The notes under the pieces: generated by a model | Databases searched by the model: none | Told to the model about the DNA's origin: nothing | Seen by the model: only the letters and a program-made list of their open reading frames with translations | Position numbers and translations under genes: made by a program | Shown: positions 1-8,862 of the stretch, piece by piece | Numbering within the stretch: position 1 is the stretch's first letter | Layout: every line of letters starts with the position of its first letter | Assembly (NCBI RefSeq): GCF_965204935.1 | Contig: NZ_CBDBFO010000002.1 | Origin: Hoeflea_A sp965204935 | GTDB lineage: Bacteria > Pseudomonadota > Alphaproteobacteria > Rhizobiales > Rhizobiaceae | DNA: 64,000 nucleotides | Strand: one strand, 5' to 3'

Positions 1-58
1 CAAGACGAACGTTCTGTCTGTTTTGGGATGCCGGCTTGCCGGGGGATGAATTCATCAT

Positions 59-712
59 CTAGAGGCCGAGACGGTTGGCAATCTTGGAAAGGGCAACGGC
101 GTTGCCACCACCGGTCTTTTCACGGATCGAGAGGCGGTGGCTTTCCACGGTCCGCACGCTGATGTGAAGCTGTTCGGCAATCTGGCGGTTGGTCATGCCC
201 TTGGAAACGGCTGCCAGAACCTGCTTCTCCCGATCGGTCAAACCGTAGTCGTTTGCGGGAACAAGCTTGTCGACGGTGCGGCCGGCCAGTGACGCGGCGG
301 CCTGCGGACCAAGATAGGTGGCGCCCTGGGCAACGGACCGGATGGCGTTGATCATCTCGTCTTTGGAGACATCCTTGAGCACAAACCCGTTGGCTCCGAT
401 GCGCAGGGCTTCCTGCACATATTCCTCATTGTCGTAGATTGACAGGAAAAGGATCTTCGTTTCCGGCCGCGACTGCTTGATCTTCTTCGCCGCCTCCAGG
501 CCGTTCATTTCCGGCATCGAGATATCGAGAAGGACCATGTCCGGCTCAAGTGAGCGGCACAGCTCGACCGCCTGCCGGCCGTTGCTGCCTTCGCCAACGA
601 TATCGACAAAATCCTCGTCAGCAAGCCGCGACCGGATGCCCTCACGCAGCAGGTCGTGATCGTCGACGATGACCAGCCGAATCCGAGTGCCGTCTGATCG
701 TGCAGACCGCAT
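59..712 (-). CDS. LuxR/NarL-family two-component response regulator
   Basis: Transcription factor of 217 aa. The N-terminal receiver domain (about residues 11-130) has the acidic pair D17-D18, the phosphoacceptor D63 in the stretch VLLDISMPEMNG, and the conserved K near 115 in FVLKD. The C-terminal LuxR-type helix-turn-helix (about 150-215) carries LTDREKQVLAAVSKGMTNRQIA. It lies 29 bp downstream of the sensor kinase gene on the same strand, so the two form a pair. The divergent TRAP carboxylate transporter genes are the likely target; this is inferred from position only. Confidence 0.93.
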   Translation of the reverse strand: MRSARSDGTRIRLVIVDDHDLLREGIRSRLADEDFVDIVGEGSNGRQAVELCRSLEPDMVLLDISMPEMNGLEAAKKIKQSRPETKILFLSIYDNEEYVQEALRIGANGFVLKDVSKDEMINAIRSVAQGATYLGPQAAASLAGRTVDKLVPANDYGLTDREKQVLAAVSKGMTNRQIAEQLHISVRTVESHRLSIREKTGGGNAVALSKIANRLGL

Positions 713-741
713 TCGTTCCGTTCCCCTTTGTTATTCGGTAC

Positions 742-2103
742 TCATTTTTTGTTGTTTACTATCGGCAAAGTCACGGTGATTGCAAGTCCGCCGGATGGGG
801 GCTTGGAGAAGCGGATCGAGCCTCCGAAGGTGTCGATGCGTTCCTGCATGTTGCGGATGCCGAGTCCGCCGCCTCGCTTGCGCCTTTCTGCGCCACGCGG
901 CATGCCGGTTCCGTCGTCCTCCAGCTGCAGCCTTATGGTCTTGCCGCGCCGGCACAGGCGGATGCTGACATGGTTGGCCCCGGAGTGACGCACCACATTG
1001 GTCAGCGCTTCCTGGATCACGCGGTAGAGCGCGGTCTTCGCCTCGTCAGACAACATGTCCTTGATCTGTTCGGCTTCCACCTCGACGGCAATGCCGCTCT
1101 GGCGCGAGAATTCGCTGCAGAGGCTCTTTACCGCGGCCGCCAGCCCCATATCGTCAAGCACCGACGGCCGCAAGGCCATGGAAATGCGGCGCACTTCGGC
1201 TATGGCATTGTCGAGCGCGTTCATCGATTTTTCGATCGGCTCGGATATGTCGCCTTCCTTGTGCGAACTGTTCAACGCGTTCTCCAGGCCGTAGCGCGCC
1301 GAGACCAGAAGCTGGCTGATGCTGTCATGCAGTTCGCGTGACACGCGCTTGCGCTCTTCCTCCTGGAAATCCACCTGGCGTGCTGACAGTTCCTTCAGCC
1401 GCGCATCGGCAAAGCGCTGTTCCGACAAACGCGCGGCGGCAATGGTCGCGCCCGTCAGGCTGACCGCGCCGAGCATGAGAACAAAGAGCACCAGCCGTGT
1501 CTCGCCGACATTGTCATGCAGTTCCGACTGAACGGCGGCGACCTGCCGCGAAACCTCGTCAAGATAGATGCCGGTTCCGAGCATCCAGTTCCATTTGTCG
1601 AGGTAGACGGAATATCCGAGTTTTTCCACATATTCGCCGCTCGACGGTTTCTTCCACACAAATGAGTAGAACTCGCCACCTTTCTTGGCGCGGTCGATCA
1701 GGTCCCTGACAACATGCCTCCCGTCCTCGTCTTCAAGACCGATCCAGTTGCTGCCGACCAGGTAGGTCAGGCGCGGATTGACGATATTGGTGCCGTCTTC
1801 GTCATAGATGAAGAAGTAACTGTCCTCGCCGAAGGTCATCTTGCGGACAATCTCGGTGACCTGCCGCTGCGCCTGGCGCTTGGTCTTCAGGTTTGACGCG
1901 TAGATTGGCGTCAGCGCATTTCGCGCCAGCATGACGTAATTCTTGAGCTCCGCGTGCTTCAGATCGAGGTAGAGATTCTCGACCGTTTCGGCCTGTGAGC
2001 GCGACAATCGTCCGGACTGGAAATCAATGACGAAGATCATCGCTGCCGAGATCAGGATCACTGGCAGGAGCGTGATGAAGAACAGCTTTGTCTTGAATTT
2101 CAT
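742..2103 (-). CDS. Cache-domain sensor histidine kinase (HisKA_3 type)
   Basis: Inner-membrane sensor kinase, about 453 aa from the ATG at 2103; a longer reading to 2193 lacks a signal-like start. It has an N-terminal membrane helix, a periplasmic sCache_2-like domain (YFFIYDEDGTNIVNP, then WNWMLGTGIYLDEV), a second membrane helix, a HisKA_3 dimerisation box with the phosphoacceptor His in SRELHDSISQLL, and a HATPase domain (EALTNVVRHSG, GTGMPRG, GGLGIRNMQER). sCache_2 sensors often bind small carboxylates, which fits the divergent TRAP carboxylate importer. The kinase is followed directly by its response regulator. The ligand is inferred. Confidence 0.92.
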   Translation of the reverse strand: MKFKTKLFFITLLPVILISAAMIFVIDFQSGRLSRSQAETVENLYLDLKHAELKNYVMLARNALTPIYASNLKTKRQAQRQVTEIVRKMTFGEDSYFFIYDEDGTNIVNPRLTYLVGSNWIGLEDEDGRHVVRDLIDRAKKGGEFYSFVWKKPSSGEYVEKLGYSVYLDKWNWMLGTGIYLDEVSRQVAAVQSELHDNVGETRLVLFVLMLGAVSLTGATIAAARLSEQRFADARLKELSARQVDFQEEERKRVSRELHDSISQLLVSARYGLENALNSSHKEGDISEPIEKSMNALDNAIAEVRRISMALRPSVLDDMGLAAAVKSLCSEFSRQSGIAVEVEAEQIKDMLSDEAKTALYRVIQEALTNVVRHSGANHVSIRLCRRGKTIRLQLEDDGTGMPRGAERRKRGGGLGIRNMQERIDTFGGSIRFSKPPSGGLAITVTLPIVNNKK

Positions 2104-2155
2104 GGCACAATTCCACTTTTTCCGCCGCCGCTGACCGGCGGAGGCTCGGAAAATG

Positions 2156-2167
2156 GCACATGTGTGC
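2156..2167. promoter_or_regulatory. Palindrome between kinase and dctP promoters
   Basis: Perfect inverted repeat GCACA-TG-TGTGC, containing CACATGTG, in the 215-bp divergent region between the kinase and dctP start codons. A second arm pair GTGC...GCAC (2164-2167 and 2175-2178) overlaps it. It is a plausible response-regulator or other factor site. Nothing beyond symmetry and position supports that. Confidence 0.3.
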
Positions 2168-2318
2168 GACGAATGCACGCAGACGGTGGCCAACTCAGTA
2201 GTAGTGCTGATAAGACTGGTATTTGCACGAATTGAGAAACTGTTGTCAAATGCCTATGCAGGCCGCGCAACGGTTCGACAAACCCTCGTTGCAAAAGGCC
2301 TTTTTTGGGAGGAAATTA

Positions 2319-3401
2319 ATGGAACGTCGTAAATTTCTGAAAGGTGCCGCAGTCGCGGGCGCCGCTTCCACGCTCGCTGCGCCTGCGCTTGCGCAGGCGA
2401 AAAAAGAGATGGTTATCGTGTCCACCTGGCCACGTGACTTTCCCGGGCTTGGACTGCCGGCACAGCGTCTTGCAGCACGCATTGGTGAGCTGAGCGACGG
2501 TGCTCTCGATGTGCAGTATTTTGCCGCCGGCGAGCGCGTTGGTGCATTTGACTCATTTGATGAAGTCGCCTCGGGCAATGCCCAGGCCTACATCGCCGCC
2601 GACTACTACTGGAAGGGCAAGCACCCGGGCTGGGCGCCGTTTACAGCCATTCCGTTCGGCATGACCTACACGGAAATCGACGCCTGGATCAAATATGGCG
2701 GCGGTCAGGAACTGTGGGATGAGCTGGCAGACCAGTTCGGCCTCAAGAACCTTGCCTGCGGCAATACCGGCGTGCAGATGGGTGGCTGGTTCAACAAGGA
2801 AATCGAGAGCGCGGATGACCTGAAGGGTCTTAAAATGCGTATTCCTGGCCTCGGCGGTGACGTCATGGCCAAGCTTGGCGCATCTCCGGTTTCGCTTCCC
2901 GGCGGCCAGATCTATGAAAACCTCGTTTCAGGCGCCATCGACGCCACGGAGTGGGTCGGTCCGTACAATGACTACTTCATGAAGTTTTATGAAGCAGCGA
3001 AGTACTACTACTGGCCGGGCATGCACGAGCCGGGCGCACAGATCGCCTTCGGCATGAACAAGAGCTGGTGGGACGGTCTGACAAAGAACGAGCAGAACCT
3101 CATCCATGCCGCGTGTAACGAAGAAAACGCACGTACCATGGCTGAAACCAATGCCTTCAACGGCGAGTATCTGAACCGGCTGATCAATGATCACGGCGTT
3201 CAGCTGCGCGAATTCAACGACGATGTCTATGATGCGTTCGGCGAAGCTTCGGCCGAAGTCATCGAAGAGGCTCGTGAGTTCGACGATCTTTCGAAGAAGA
3301 TCTACGACGCAGTGCTCGAAAAACGCGCAGAACTGGGTGCGTGGACGGCTCTTTCCGACACCGCCTATGTCCAGAAGCGCAACGCCGTTATCAACCAATA
3401 A
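2319..3401 (+). CDS. dctP: TRAP transporter solute-binding protein (DctP family, 2-oxo acid type)
   Basis: Periplasmic binding protein of 360 aa. The start is the ATG at 2319, preceded by GGGAGG at 2307-2312; the reading frame is open further upstream without a ribosome site. The N-terminus MERRKFLKGAAVAG is a twin-arginine (Tat) signal ending near ALA-QA. The mature part (WPRDFPGLG, PGGQIYENLVSGAIDATEWVGPYND) matches the mannitol/chloroaromatic or TakP-like subgroup, some members of which bind 2-oxo carboxylates through a conserved Arg and Trp/Asn. Followed by a hairpin and then the small permease. Substrate assignment is tentative. Confidence 0.9.
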   Translation: MERRKFLKGAAVAGAASTLAAPALAQAKKEMVIVSTWPRDFPGLGLPAQRLAARIGELSDGALDVQYFAAGERVGAFDSFDEVASGNAQAYIAADYYWKGKHPGWAPFTAIPFGMTYTEIDAWIKYGGGQELWDELADQFGLKNLACGNTGVQMGGWFNKEIESADDLKGLKMRIPGLGGDVMAKLGASPVSLPGGQIYENLVSGAIDATEWVGPYNDYFMKFYEAAKYYYWPGMHEPGAQIAFGMNKSWWDGLTKNEQNLIHAACNEENARTMAETNAFNGEYLNRLINDHGVQLREFNDDVYDAFGEASAEVIEEAREFDDLSKKIYDAVLEKRAELGAWTALSDTAYVQKRNAVINQ

Positions 3402-3425
3402 AAGCGCAGGCAATGCGCGAAGCTT

Positions 3426-3451
3426 GCGGGACGGGGCAACCTCCGTCCCGC
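3426..3451 (+). terminator. Intercistronic stem-loop between dctP and dctQ
   Basis: Perfect 9-bp stem GCGGGACGG / CCGTCCCGC with an 8-nt loop, 24 nt after the dctP stop. No T-tract follows, so it is more likely an mRNA 3'-end stabiliser or partial attenuator than a full terminator. It would favour binding-protein over permease expression. Confidence 0.65.
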
Positions 3452-3613
3452 ACATTTGGAAGCATCGACAGGGCATGAGACGGACGGGCTCAAGAGGCAG
3501 CTTCGGCAAAGAAACGTAGCGGCTCGTTGACCCCGGGCGGCGGCATCGTCTGTCCGTCCTATCCCGTATGAAGGATGTCCTGGATCGTTCGGACCCAGGC
3601 TGGGGGAACAACA

Positions 3614-4606
3614 ATGGCGGAATCGCCAACGGCCGACACGCTACCGGGCACGCCGTTCGCACTCTTCGTGCGGTTTTTCGGATGGTCCGTATTGGCCATC
3701 ATGGTCGCGTTCTTGATCAACAACTTCCTGTCGTTCGGTGTCGGGTTCCCCGGCGCGAACTCGCCATTTGACGGCGGCGGCGGTTTTGCCGGCATCGTGC
3801 AACTTGTGCTCTACCCGCTCGGCGTTGTTGCGGCACTTGCCTTTGTCATGCGAAGCCGCGAAACGGCGTTGCGCGCCGACGGCCGGCGCATTGCGGGCAT
3901 CAACACCTTCTTCATCCGGGCGGCCTTCTGGTGCGTCCTGATCGTCGGCGTCGTCGACGTCGCCATTTCCTTCTTGCGTGTCGAGGGCCTGCTCGATGGC
4001 CTTTTTGGCGAAGATCTGGCGTCGGACCTCGGGCGGTCTCAGTTCCGCGGCATGTACGTCCATGTACCGCTGATGGCCCTCGGCGTCATTCTCGCCTGTT
4101 TCACCCGCACCCTCGGGTTTCCGTGGCTGGCGTTGCTGATCGTCATTGCCGAGCTCGGCATCGTCTTCATGCGCTTCATATTCTCCTATGAACAGGCCTT
4201 CATGGCCGACCTGGTCAGGTTCTGGTATGGCGCTTTGTTCCTGTTTGCCAGCGCCTACACGCTGCAGGAGGAAGGGCATGTCCGGGTCGACGTCTTCTAC
4301 GCGGCGTTTACCAACAAGACCAAAGCTGTGGTCAATGCGGTCGGTACATTGCTGATGGGGCTCGTTTTCTGCTGGACGATCCTGATCGTCGGCATGGGAC
4401 AGAAGACATCGATCATCAACAGCCCGGTGCTTAACTTCGAAGTCACCCAGGCCGGTTTCGGCATGTATGTGAAATACATGATGGCCGGGTTCCTGGGCGT
4501 ATTTGCTATTTCCATGATGATCCAATTCGTCAGCTACCTGCTGGAGGCTGTCGCCGACTACCGCGGCGAGCCGGGGCACGTGGATCACGAGCCATCGGTG
4601 ACGTAG
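3614..4606 (+). CDS. dctQ: TRAP transporter small permease (DctQ) with extended N-terminus
   Basis: Integral membrane subunit, 330 aa from the ATG at 3614, which has GGGGG at 3602-3606; an earlier ATG at 3575 has no ribosome site. It is much longer than the usual 160-200 aa DctQ. The C-terminal half carries the DctQ core (YEQAFMADLVRFWYGALFLFASAY, EEGHVRVDVFY). The N-terminal half adds about four further hydrophobic segments. Large DctQ proteins of this kind occur with the mannitol/chloroaromatic TRAP subgroup. The gap to dctM is 13 bp. Confidence 0.88.
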   Translation: MAESPTADTLPGTPFALFVRFFGWSVLAIMVAFLINNFLSFGVGFPGANSPFDGGGGFAGIVQLVLYPLGVVAALAFVMRSRETALRADGRRIAGINTFFIRAAFWCVLIVGVVDVAISFLRVEGLLDGLFGEDLASDLGRSQFRGMYVHVPLMALGVILACFTRTLGFPWLALLIVIAELGIVFMRFIFSYEQAFMADLVRFWYGALFLFASAYTLQEEGHVRVDVFYAAFTNKTKAVVNAVGTLLMGLVFCWTILIVGMGQKTSIINSPVLNFEVTQAGFGMYVKYMMAGFLGVFAISMMIQFVSYLLEAVADYRGEPGHVDHEPSVT

Positions 4607-4619
4607 GGGCGGACACAAT

Positions 4620-7277
4620 ATGGAACTCTATTTTCTCGCCCTTTTGATGCTGCTGATGGCGATTGCCCTCGGCTCGGGCTATCCCGTAGCCTTCGCGTTG
4701 CCGGGTTCATCGATCGTCACAATCCTGATCGCCGCCATCGCGGGCTATATCTTTGTCGGCGACACGGACGTTTTCTTTGCCCAGGGAGGGCCGTCGCAGT
4801 GGCTCAGCGCGGGTGTTACCAACCTGCGTGGGGTCTATTGGGAACCCGAACGCGATACGCTGATCGCGATCCCGCTCTTCATCTTCATGGGCATCATGCT
4901 TCAGCGATCGAAGATCGCGGAAGACCTTCTGATCACCATGGCGCAGCTCTTCGGTCCGATACCGGGCGGCCTCGGCATCTCGGTTGTCTTCGTTGGCGCG
5001 CTGCTTGCCGCGACGACGGGCATCGTCGGCGCCACGGTCGTTGCAATGGGTCTGATTTCGCTTCCCGCGATGCTGCGAAACAACTACTCCCAGCAACTGG
5101 CGACCGGTACCATCGCCGCGTCCGGCACGCTTGGGCAGATCATTCCACCGTCGATCGTATTGATCATCCTTGCTGACCAGTTGACCAGCGCCGCCGACCA
5201 GGCCGGCACGGCGCGCAAGGCCTTGTTCAAGGATTCGACCGGTGAACTCACCATGCCGAGCATCTTCGATGTCGGCTCGACCAGCGCCGGCGAAATGTTC
5301 CTTGGCGCGATCATCCCGGGCCTGGTGCTTGTCGGGCTTTATATGCTCTACATCCTGATCTTCGCGGCGCTTCGCCCGAAATCAGCGCCGCCGGTTCACT
5401 ATGACGGCCGATACGACGCGAAATTCATGCTGAAGGTCTTCCTGTCGCTGTTTCCGCCGCTCATCCTGATCTTCCTGGTGCTCGGCTCGATCATCGCCGG
5501 CGTCGCGACCGTCAACCAGGCCGGGGCGATCGGTGCCGCCGGCGCACTCATCATGGGGGGATACAGGCTCAGAGACGGGCACAAGGATGCCTATTATCCG
5601 GCCATCATTGCCATCATATCGCTGGTCGGGCTGGCTTTTGTTCTGTCGACCTTCAACACGAATATCAAGAACATCAAGACGAGTTCCGACGTTCTGGGCG
5701 TCACACTTGCCATCGCCTGTGTTGTCGGGCTTATCATTGCGCTTGTGTGGAGCGGATGGCGGTCCTTCAAGATCGAGGACACGCTCAAGGGCGTGATGAT
5801 CGAGACAGCCAAGACGACATCGCTCGTCTTCATCATCCTGCTGGGTGCCGCGATCCTGACGGCAGCCTTCCGGGCCTTCGGCGGCGAACACCTCGTCAAG
5901 GAGTTCCTGGAAGGGCTCGGTGGCGGCTTCTGGACAAAATTCATCATCGTGATGGCGGTGATCTTCGTGCTCGGCTTCTTCCTGGACTTCATTGAGATCG
6001 CCGTGGTTGTCGTACCGATCGTCGCGCCGATCCTGCTTGCCGATCCCGAAGCCAATGTGACGGCCGTCTGGCTCGGCGTCATGATCGGACTCAATATCCA
6101 GACATCGTTCCTGACTCCGCCATTCGGATTTGCGCTGTTTTATCTGCGTGGCGTCGCGGATTCGACGGTCAAGACCCTGTCGATCTACAAGGGCGTCATA
6201 CCGTTTATCTGCATCCAGCTGCTGGCGCTGGTCATCGTCGGCATGTCGCCGCAACTGGTGAACTATCTGCCGAACCGGGTTGCGCTTTTGTCCGAGACCG
6301 CGCCGCCGCCCCGCAATCCGAGGCTTGCCTATTGCGTCGAACAATATCTCGGCGAGGAGCTGGGCGAGTCCCGCGGTGAGCTTATCAGTGCCGTCGACAA
6401 GGTCCGCCAGCTCGATTTCAGCGTCCTTCCCGACAGGCTGTCGAAATCGGTGACGGGAAGCTTCGACAATGTCTCCAAGGCAATTGCCCTGCTGGATCAA
6501 GGTCAAACGGCCAGGACCGACATCGACACGGCATCAGCGGACTACCGGCCGCTTCACAAACAGGTCCGAGCGATCGAGCAGGATATCCGCGACATCGACG
6601 AACGGCTCGAGGAACTTGAGGTGTTGATCGAGCGGGCACGCGATCCTTCACAGGCTGCGCAGAAGGAACGCTACGAGAGCCGGGTCGCCACGCTGCAGAC
6701 CGACAGGGAAGCCCTGACGGCATCCATTCCAGCGGAATGGGAACAGGTCTACAGCGAATTCGACAAGCTTATCGACAATCAGACGAACCTTAACCGGGAG
6801 TTCTTCCAGACGGCCGAGAAAGCCTATGCGCCTCCAGCATCATTGCTTGCGAGCCTCAACGCCTATGATGATTTCACGGCGCTGGGTCCGGAACTCGAGG
6901 GGATCGGCCAACAGGTCATGGACAATGAGCCGGAAGACATGACCGAACCGCTCAACGAGCTTTCGAAGAAATTTGGCGAGATCGAGGGTGCAGACGATAT
7001 CAAGTCGGACCTTTCAAAGGCACGCCGGGCTCTTCGTTCCAGGACCCCGAGCAAGGAGAACGCGCTGGCGGAGATCGACAAGGCAATTGCCGAATACCAG
7101 ACACAGCTCGTCTGGCGCGGCGAGGCGAACAACACCCTGAAAGACGGGGTCGAGGAGTATGTGACCTTGCTCAGCCCGACGATCGGCATCCGCCAGCAGC
7201 GGCGACTGACCCGCGAACAGGCGCTTTACGTGGCGGCCTGCACGTCTGATCACCGGGATATCTCGCTGAACTTCTAA
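4620..7277 (+). CDS. dctM: TRAP transporter large permease (DctM) with C-terminal coiled-coil extension
   Basis: Sodium-coupled transport subunit, 885 aa, about twice the usual DctM length. Residues 1-555 form the multi-spanning DctM domain (GGLGISVVFVGALLAATTGIVGATV, GTLGQIIPPSIVLIILAD, LGFFLDFIEIAVVVVPI, TSFLTPPFGFALFYLRGV), with a long inserted segment in the middle. After the last membrane helix (near 550) come about 320 soluble, charged residues with heptad-like helices (IEQDIRDIDERLEELEVLIE). The tail lacks membrane segments and is predicted to sit on one membrane face. Its role is unknown. Last gene of the TRAP operon. Confidence 0.9.
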   Translation: MELYFLALLMLLMAIALGSGYPVAFALPGSSIVTILIAAIAGYIFVGDTDVFFAQGGPSQWLSAGVTNLRGVYWEPERDTLIAIPLFIFMGIMLQRSKIAEDLLITMAQLFGPIPGGLGISVVFVGALLAATTGIVGATVVAMGLISLPAMLRNNYSQQLATGTIAASGTLGQIIPPSIVLIILADQLTSAADQAGTARKALFKDSTGELTMPSIFDVGSTSAGEMFLGAIIPGLVLVGLYMLYILIFAALRPKSAPPVHYDGRYDAKFMLKVFLSLFPPLILIFLVLGSIIAGVATVNQAGAIGAAGALIMGGYRLRDGHKDAYYPAIIAIISLVGLAFVLSTFNTNIKNIKTSSDVLGVTLAIACVVGLIIALVWSGWRSFKIEDTLKGVMIETAKTTSLVFIILLGAAILTAAFRAFGGEHLVKEFLEGLGGGFWTKFIIVMAVIFVLGFFLDFIEIAVVVVPIVAPILLADPEANVTAVWLGVMIGLNIQTSFLTPPFGFALFYLRGVADSTVKTLSIYKGVIPFICIQLLALVIVGMSPQLVNYLPNRVALLSETAPPPRNPRLAYCVEQYLGEELGESRGELISAVDKVRQLDFSVLPDRLSKSVTGSFDNVSKAIALLDQGQTARTDIDTASADYRPLHKQVRAIEQDIRDIDERLEELEVLIERARDPSQAAQKERYESRVATLQTDREALTASIPAEWEQVYSEFDKLIDNQTNLNREFFQTAEKAYAPPASLLASLNAYDDFTALGPELEGIGQQVMDNEPEDMTEPLNELSKKFGEIEGADDIKSDLSKARRALRSRTPSKENALAEIDKAIAEYQTQLVWRGEANNTLKDGVEEYVTLLSPTIGIRQQRRLTREQALYVAACTSDHRDISLNF

Positions 7278-7284
7278 TCTACCG

Positions 7285-7305
7285 CCGGGGCCGTTTCGGC
7301 CCCGG
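7285..7305. terminator. Bidirectional stem-loop between convergent genes
   Basis: Perfect 9-bp stem CCGGGGCCG-TTT-CGGCCCCGG directly after dctM, abutting the end of the convergent pccR-like gene. It is GC-rich with no clear T-tract. It probably serves as a termination or 3'-protection structure for both transcripts. Confidence 0.65.
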
Positions 7306-8724
7306 TCAATCGAAGGAATAGGGGATCGTGTCCCGGCTGTTGGGATCGACCGACAGCCGGCGCTTGAGCGGCGGTACGGCCCGCTGGTGGCAGTCGGACC
7401 GCTCGCAGATGCGGCACGATATGCCGATCGGCTCAAAGGCCGTCTCGCTTTCAAGATCCAGATCATCGGCATAGACCAGGGCGCCGGCATGCTTGATCTC
7501 GCAGCCGAATGCCAGCGCGTAGCGCTGCACCGGGTCGCGGTAGCCGCCGTTCGGTTTGGTTACCGCCGTCGCCAGGCACAGATAGCGCACGCCGTCCGGC
7601 GTTTCGGCAAGTTGCCTGAGAATGCGGGCCGACGTTGCGAAGGCATTGTGCACATTCCAGAGCGGGCAGGCCGATCCGAAACGGGCGAATTGCAGTTTCG
7701 TCGCGCTGTGGCGCTTGGTGATGTTGCCGGCCTGGTCAACCCGGGCGAAAAAGAAAGGAATGCCCTTGTTGCCGGGGCGCTGTAGCGTACTCAGGCGGTG
7801 TGCGACCTGCTCGATGCTGGCGCCGAAGCGGTCGGCAAGCAGTTCCAGATCGTGGCGCAGCTCCGCGGAAGCGGACAAGAACTCTCCGTAGGGAAGTAAT
7901 GCGCTGCCGGCGAAATAGTTGGCAAGGCCGATACGGCAAACAGACGCGGCATCCTCGGTGCGGAAACCGGCCTTGTCGATAATTGCCGTCATGGTATCGG
8001 CGTGTTCCAGCAAGCCGATCTGATGGGCCAACTGGAAGGCGTGGGTCGAGGGTGGTGCTTTCGGATTGACGGACAATACGCGGGATACCGGATCGTAGCG
8101 CCGGATCGCCTTCGCGCCGGTCGCGGCGCCGCCGATGGCGACGCGGACGCGATGGTTGCGTTCCAGGTGATCGGCCAGTGTCCGCACCCGGTTCCGGGTC
8201 GTACCCCGCGTATCGCCGGAAAGCTTTTCTGCCGCGATATCAAGCTCATGGATGTAGTTGTCAAGATAGTGAAAGAAGTCCCGGACTTCCTCATAGGGCG
8301 TCGGTTCATTCAGTCCGCCGGAGCGTTCCAGCGTGTCGTCGAGTTCCGCGAGCTGCTCGCCCGCACGCCGCAGGGCCTGGTGCATGGCAAGGAATGCCCT
8401 GGCAACCGAGGGCGTGTTTTGCGTCACCAGTTTCAGATCCTGGGCCGAGGGCTGCTGGCCCTTGAAAAGCGGATCCGCGATCGCCTCGGCCATATCGGCC
8501 AACAATCGGTCGCTGTCATTTTCCGACAGGCTGGCAATATCCACGGCGAAATTCTCGGCCAGCGCCAGAAGGACCGGCGCCGTGACATGGCGCTGATTGT
8601 TCTCGATCTGGTTGAGGTAACTCGTTGAAATACCGAGCTGTTTGGCAAAAACCGCCTGCGTCTGGCCGTTTTCCTCGCGGATCCGGCGGATATTGCGGCC
8701 GATGAAGAGCTTGCGGGCACGCAT
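7306..8724 (-). CDS. pccR: Short-chain fatty acyl-CoA regulator (ScfR family, PccR-like)
   Basis: Transcription regulator, 472 aa from the ATG at 8724. Residues 1-60 form an XRE helix-turn-helix (GRNIRRIREENGQTQAVFAKQLGISTSYLNQIENN). A central IrrE/ImmA-like region follows in which the expected HExxH is replaced by LAHQIGLLEH, so it is probably a ligand-sensing and not a proteolytic domain. The C-terminal DUF2083-type part has a CX2CX4C cluster (CRICERSDC). ScfR proteins sense short-chain acyl-CoA; PccR of Rhodobacter controls propionyl-CoA carboxylase. The divergent operon holds exactly those genes, which strongly supports the assignment. Confidence 0.9.
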   Translation of the reverse strand: MRARKLFIGRNIRRIREENGQTQAVFAKQLGISTSYLNQIENNQRHVTAPVLLALAENFAVDIASLSENDSDRLLADMAEAIADPLFKGQQPSAQDLKLVTQNTPSVARAFLAMHQALRRAGEQLAELDDTLERSGGLNEPTPYEEVRDFFHYLDNYIHELDIAAEKLSGDTRGTTRNRVRTLADHLERNHRVRVAIGGAATGAKAIRRYDPVSRVLSVNPKAPPSTHAFQLAHQIGLLEHADTMTAIIDKAGFRTEDAASVCRIGLANYFAGSALLPYGEFLSASAELRHDLELLADRFGASIEQVAHRLSTLQRPGNKGIPFFFARVDQAGNITKRHSATKLQFARFGSACPLWNVHNAFATSARILRQLAETPDGVRYLCLATAVTKPNGGYRDPVQRYALAFGCEIKHAGALVYADDLDLESETAFEPIGISCRICERSDCHQRAVPPLKRRLSVDPNSRDTIPYSFD

Positions 8725-8733
8725 GTTCGCAAC

Positions 8734-8755
8734 TTTGCAAAAATTGATTTGCAAA
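8734..8755. promoter_or_regulatory. Paired TTTGCAAA operator, predicted PccR site
   Basis: Two perfect TTTGCAAA octamers at 8734-8741 and 8748-8755, separated by 6 nt, 10 bp upstream of the pccR-like start and about 110 bp upstream of bioY. ScfR/PccR proteins are reported to bind repeated TTTGCAAA elements. The spacing here (14 bp centre to centre) differs from the short spacer I recall for Rhodobacter. Confidence 0.75.
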
Positions 8756-8862
8756 TTTAGCTAACTCAACTTTGTTGCTATTTCAACCCTTTTGCCTGCT
8801 CGCCGGTCGCGGTACATCTGGGCATCGTTAACGATTACCGGAATACCGCACGGAGGGATCCC

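Noticed and set aside
5382..6506. Minus-strand open frame inside dctM
   Set aside because: Low-complexity Asp/Arg/Gln-rich product, a mirror of hydrophobic codons in the membrane protein.
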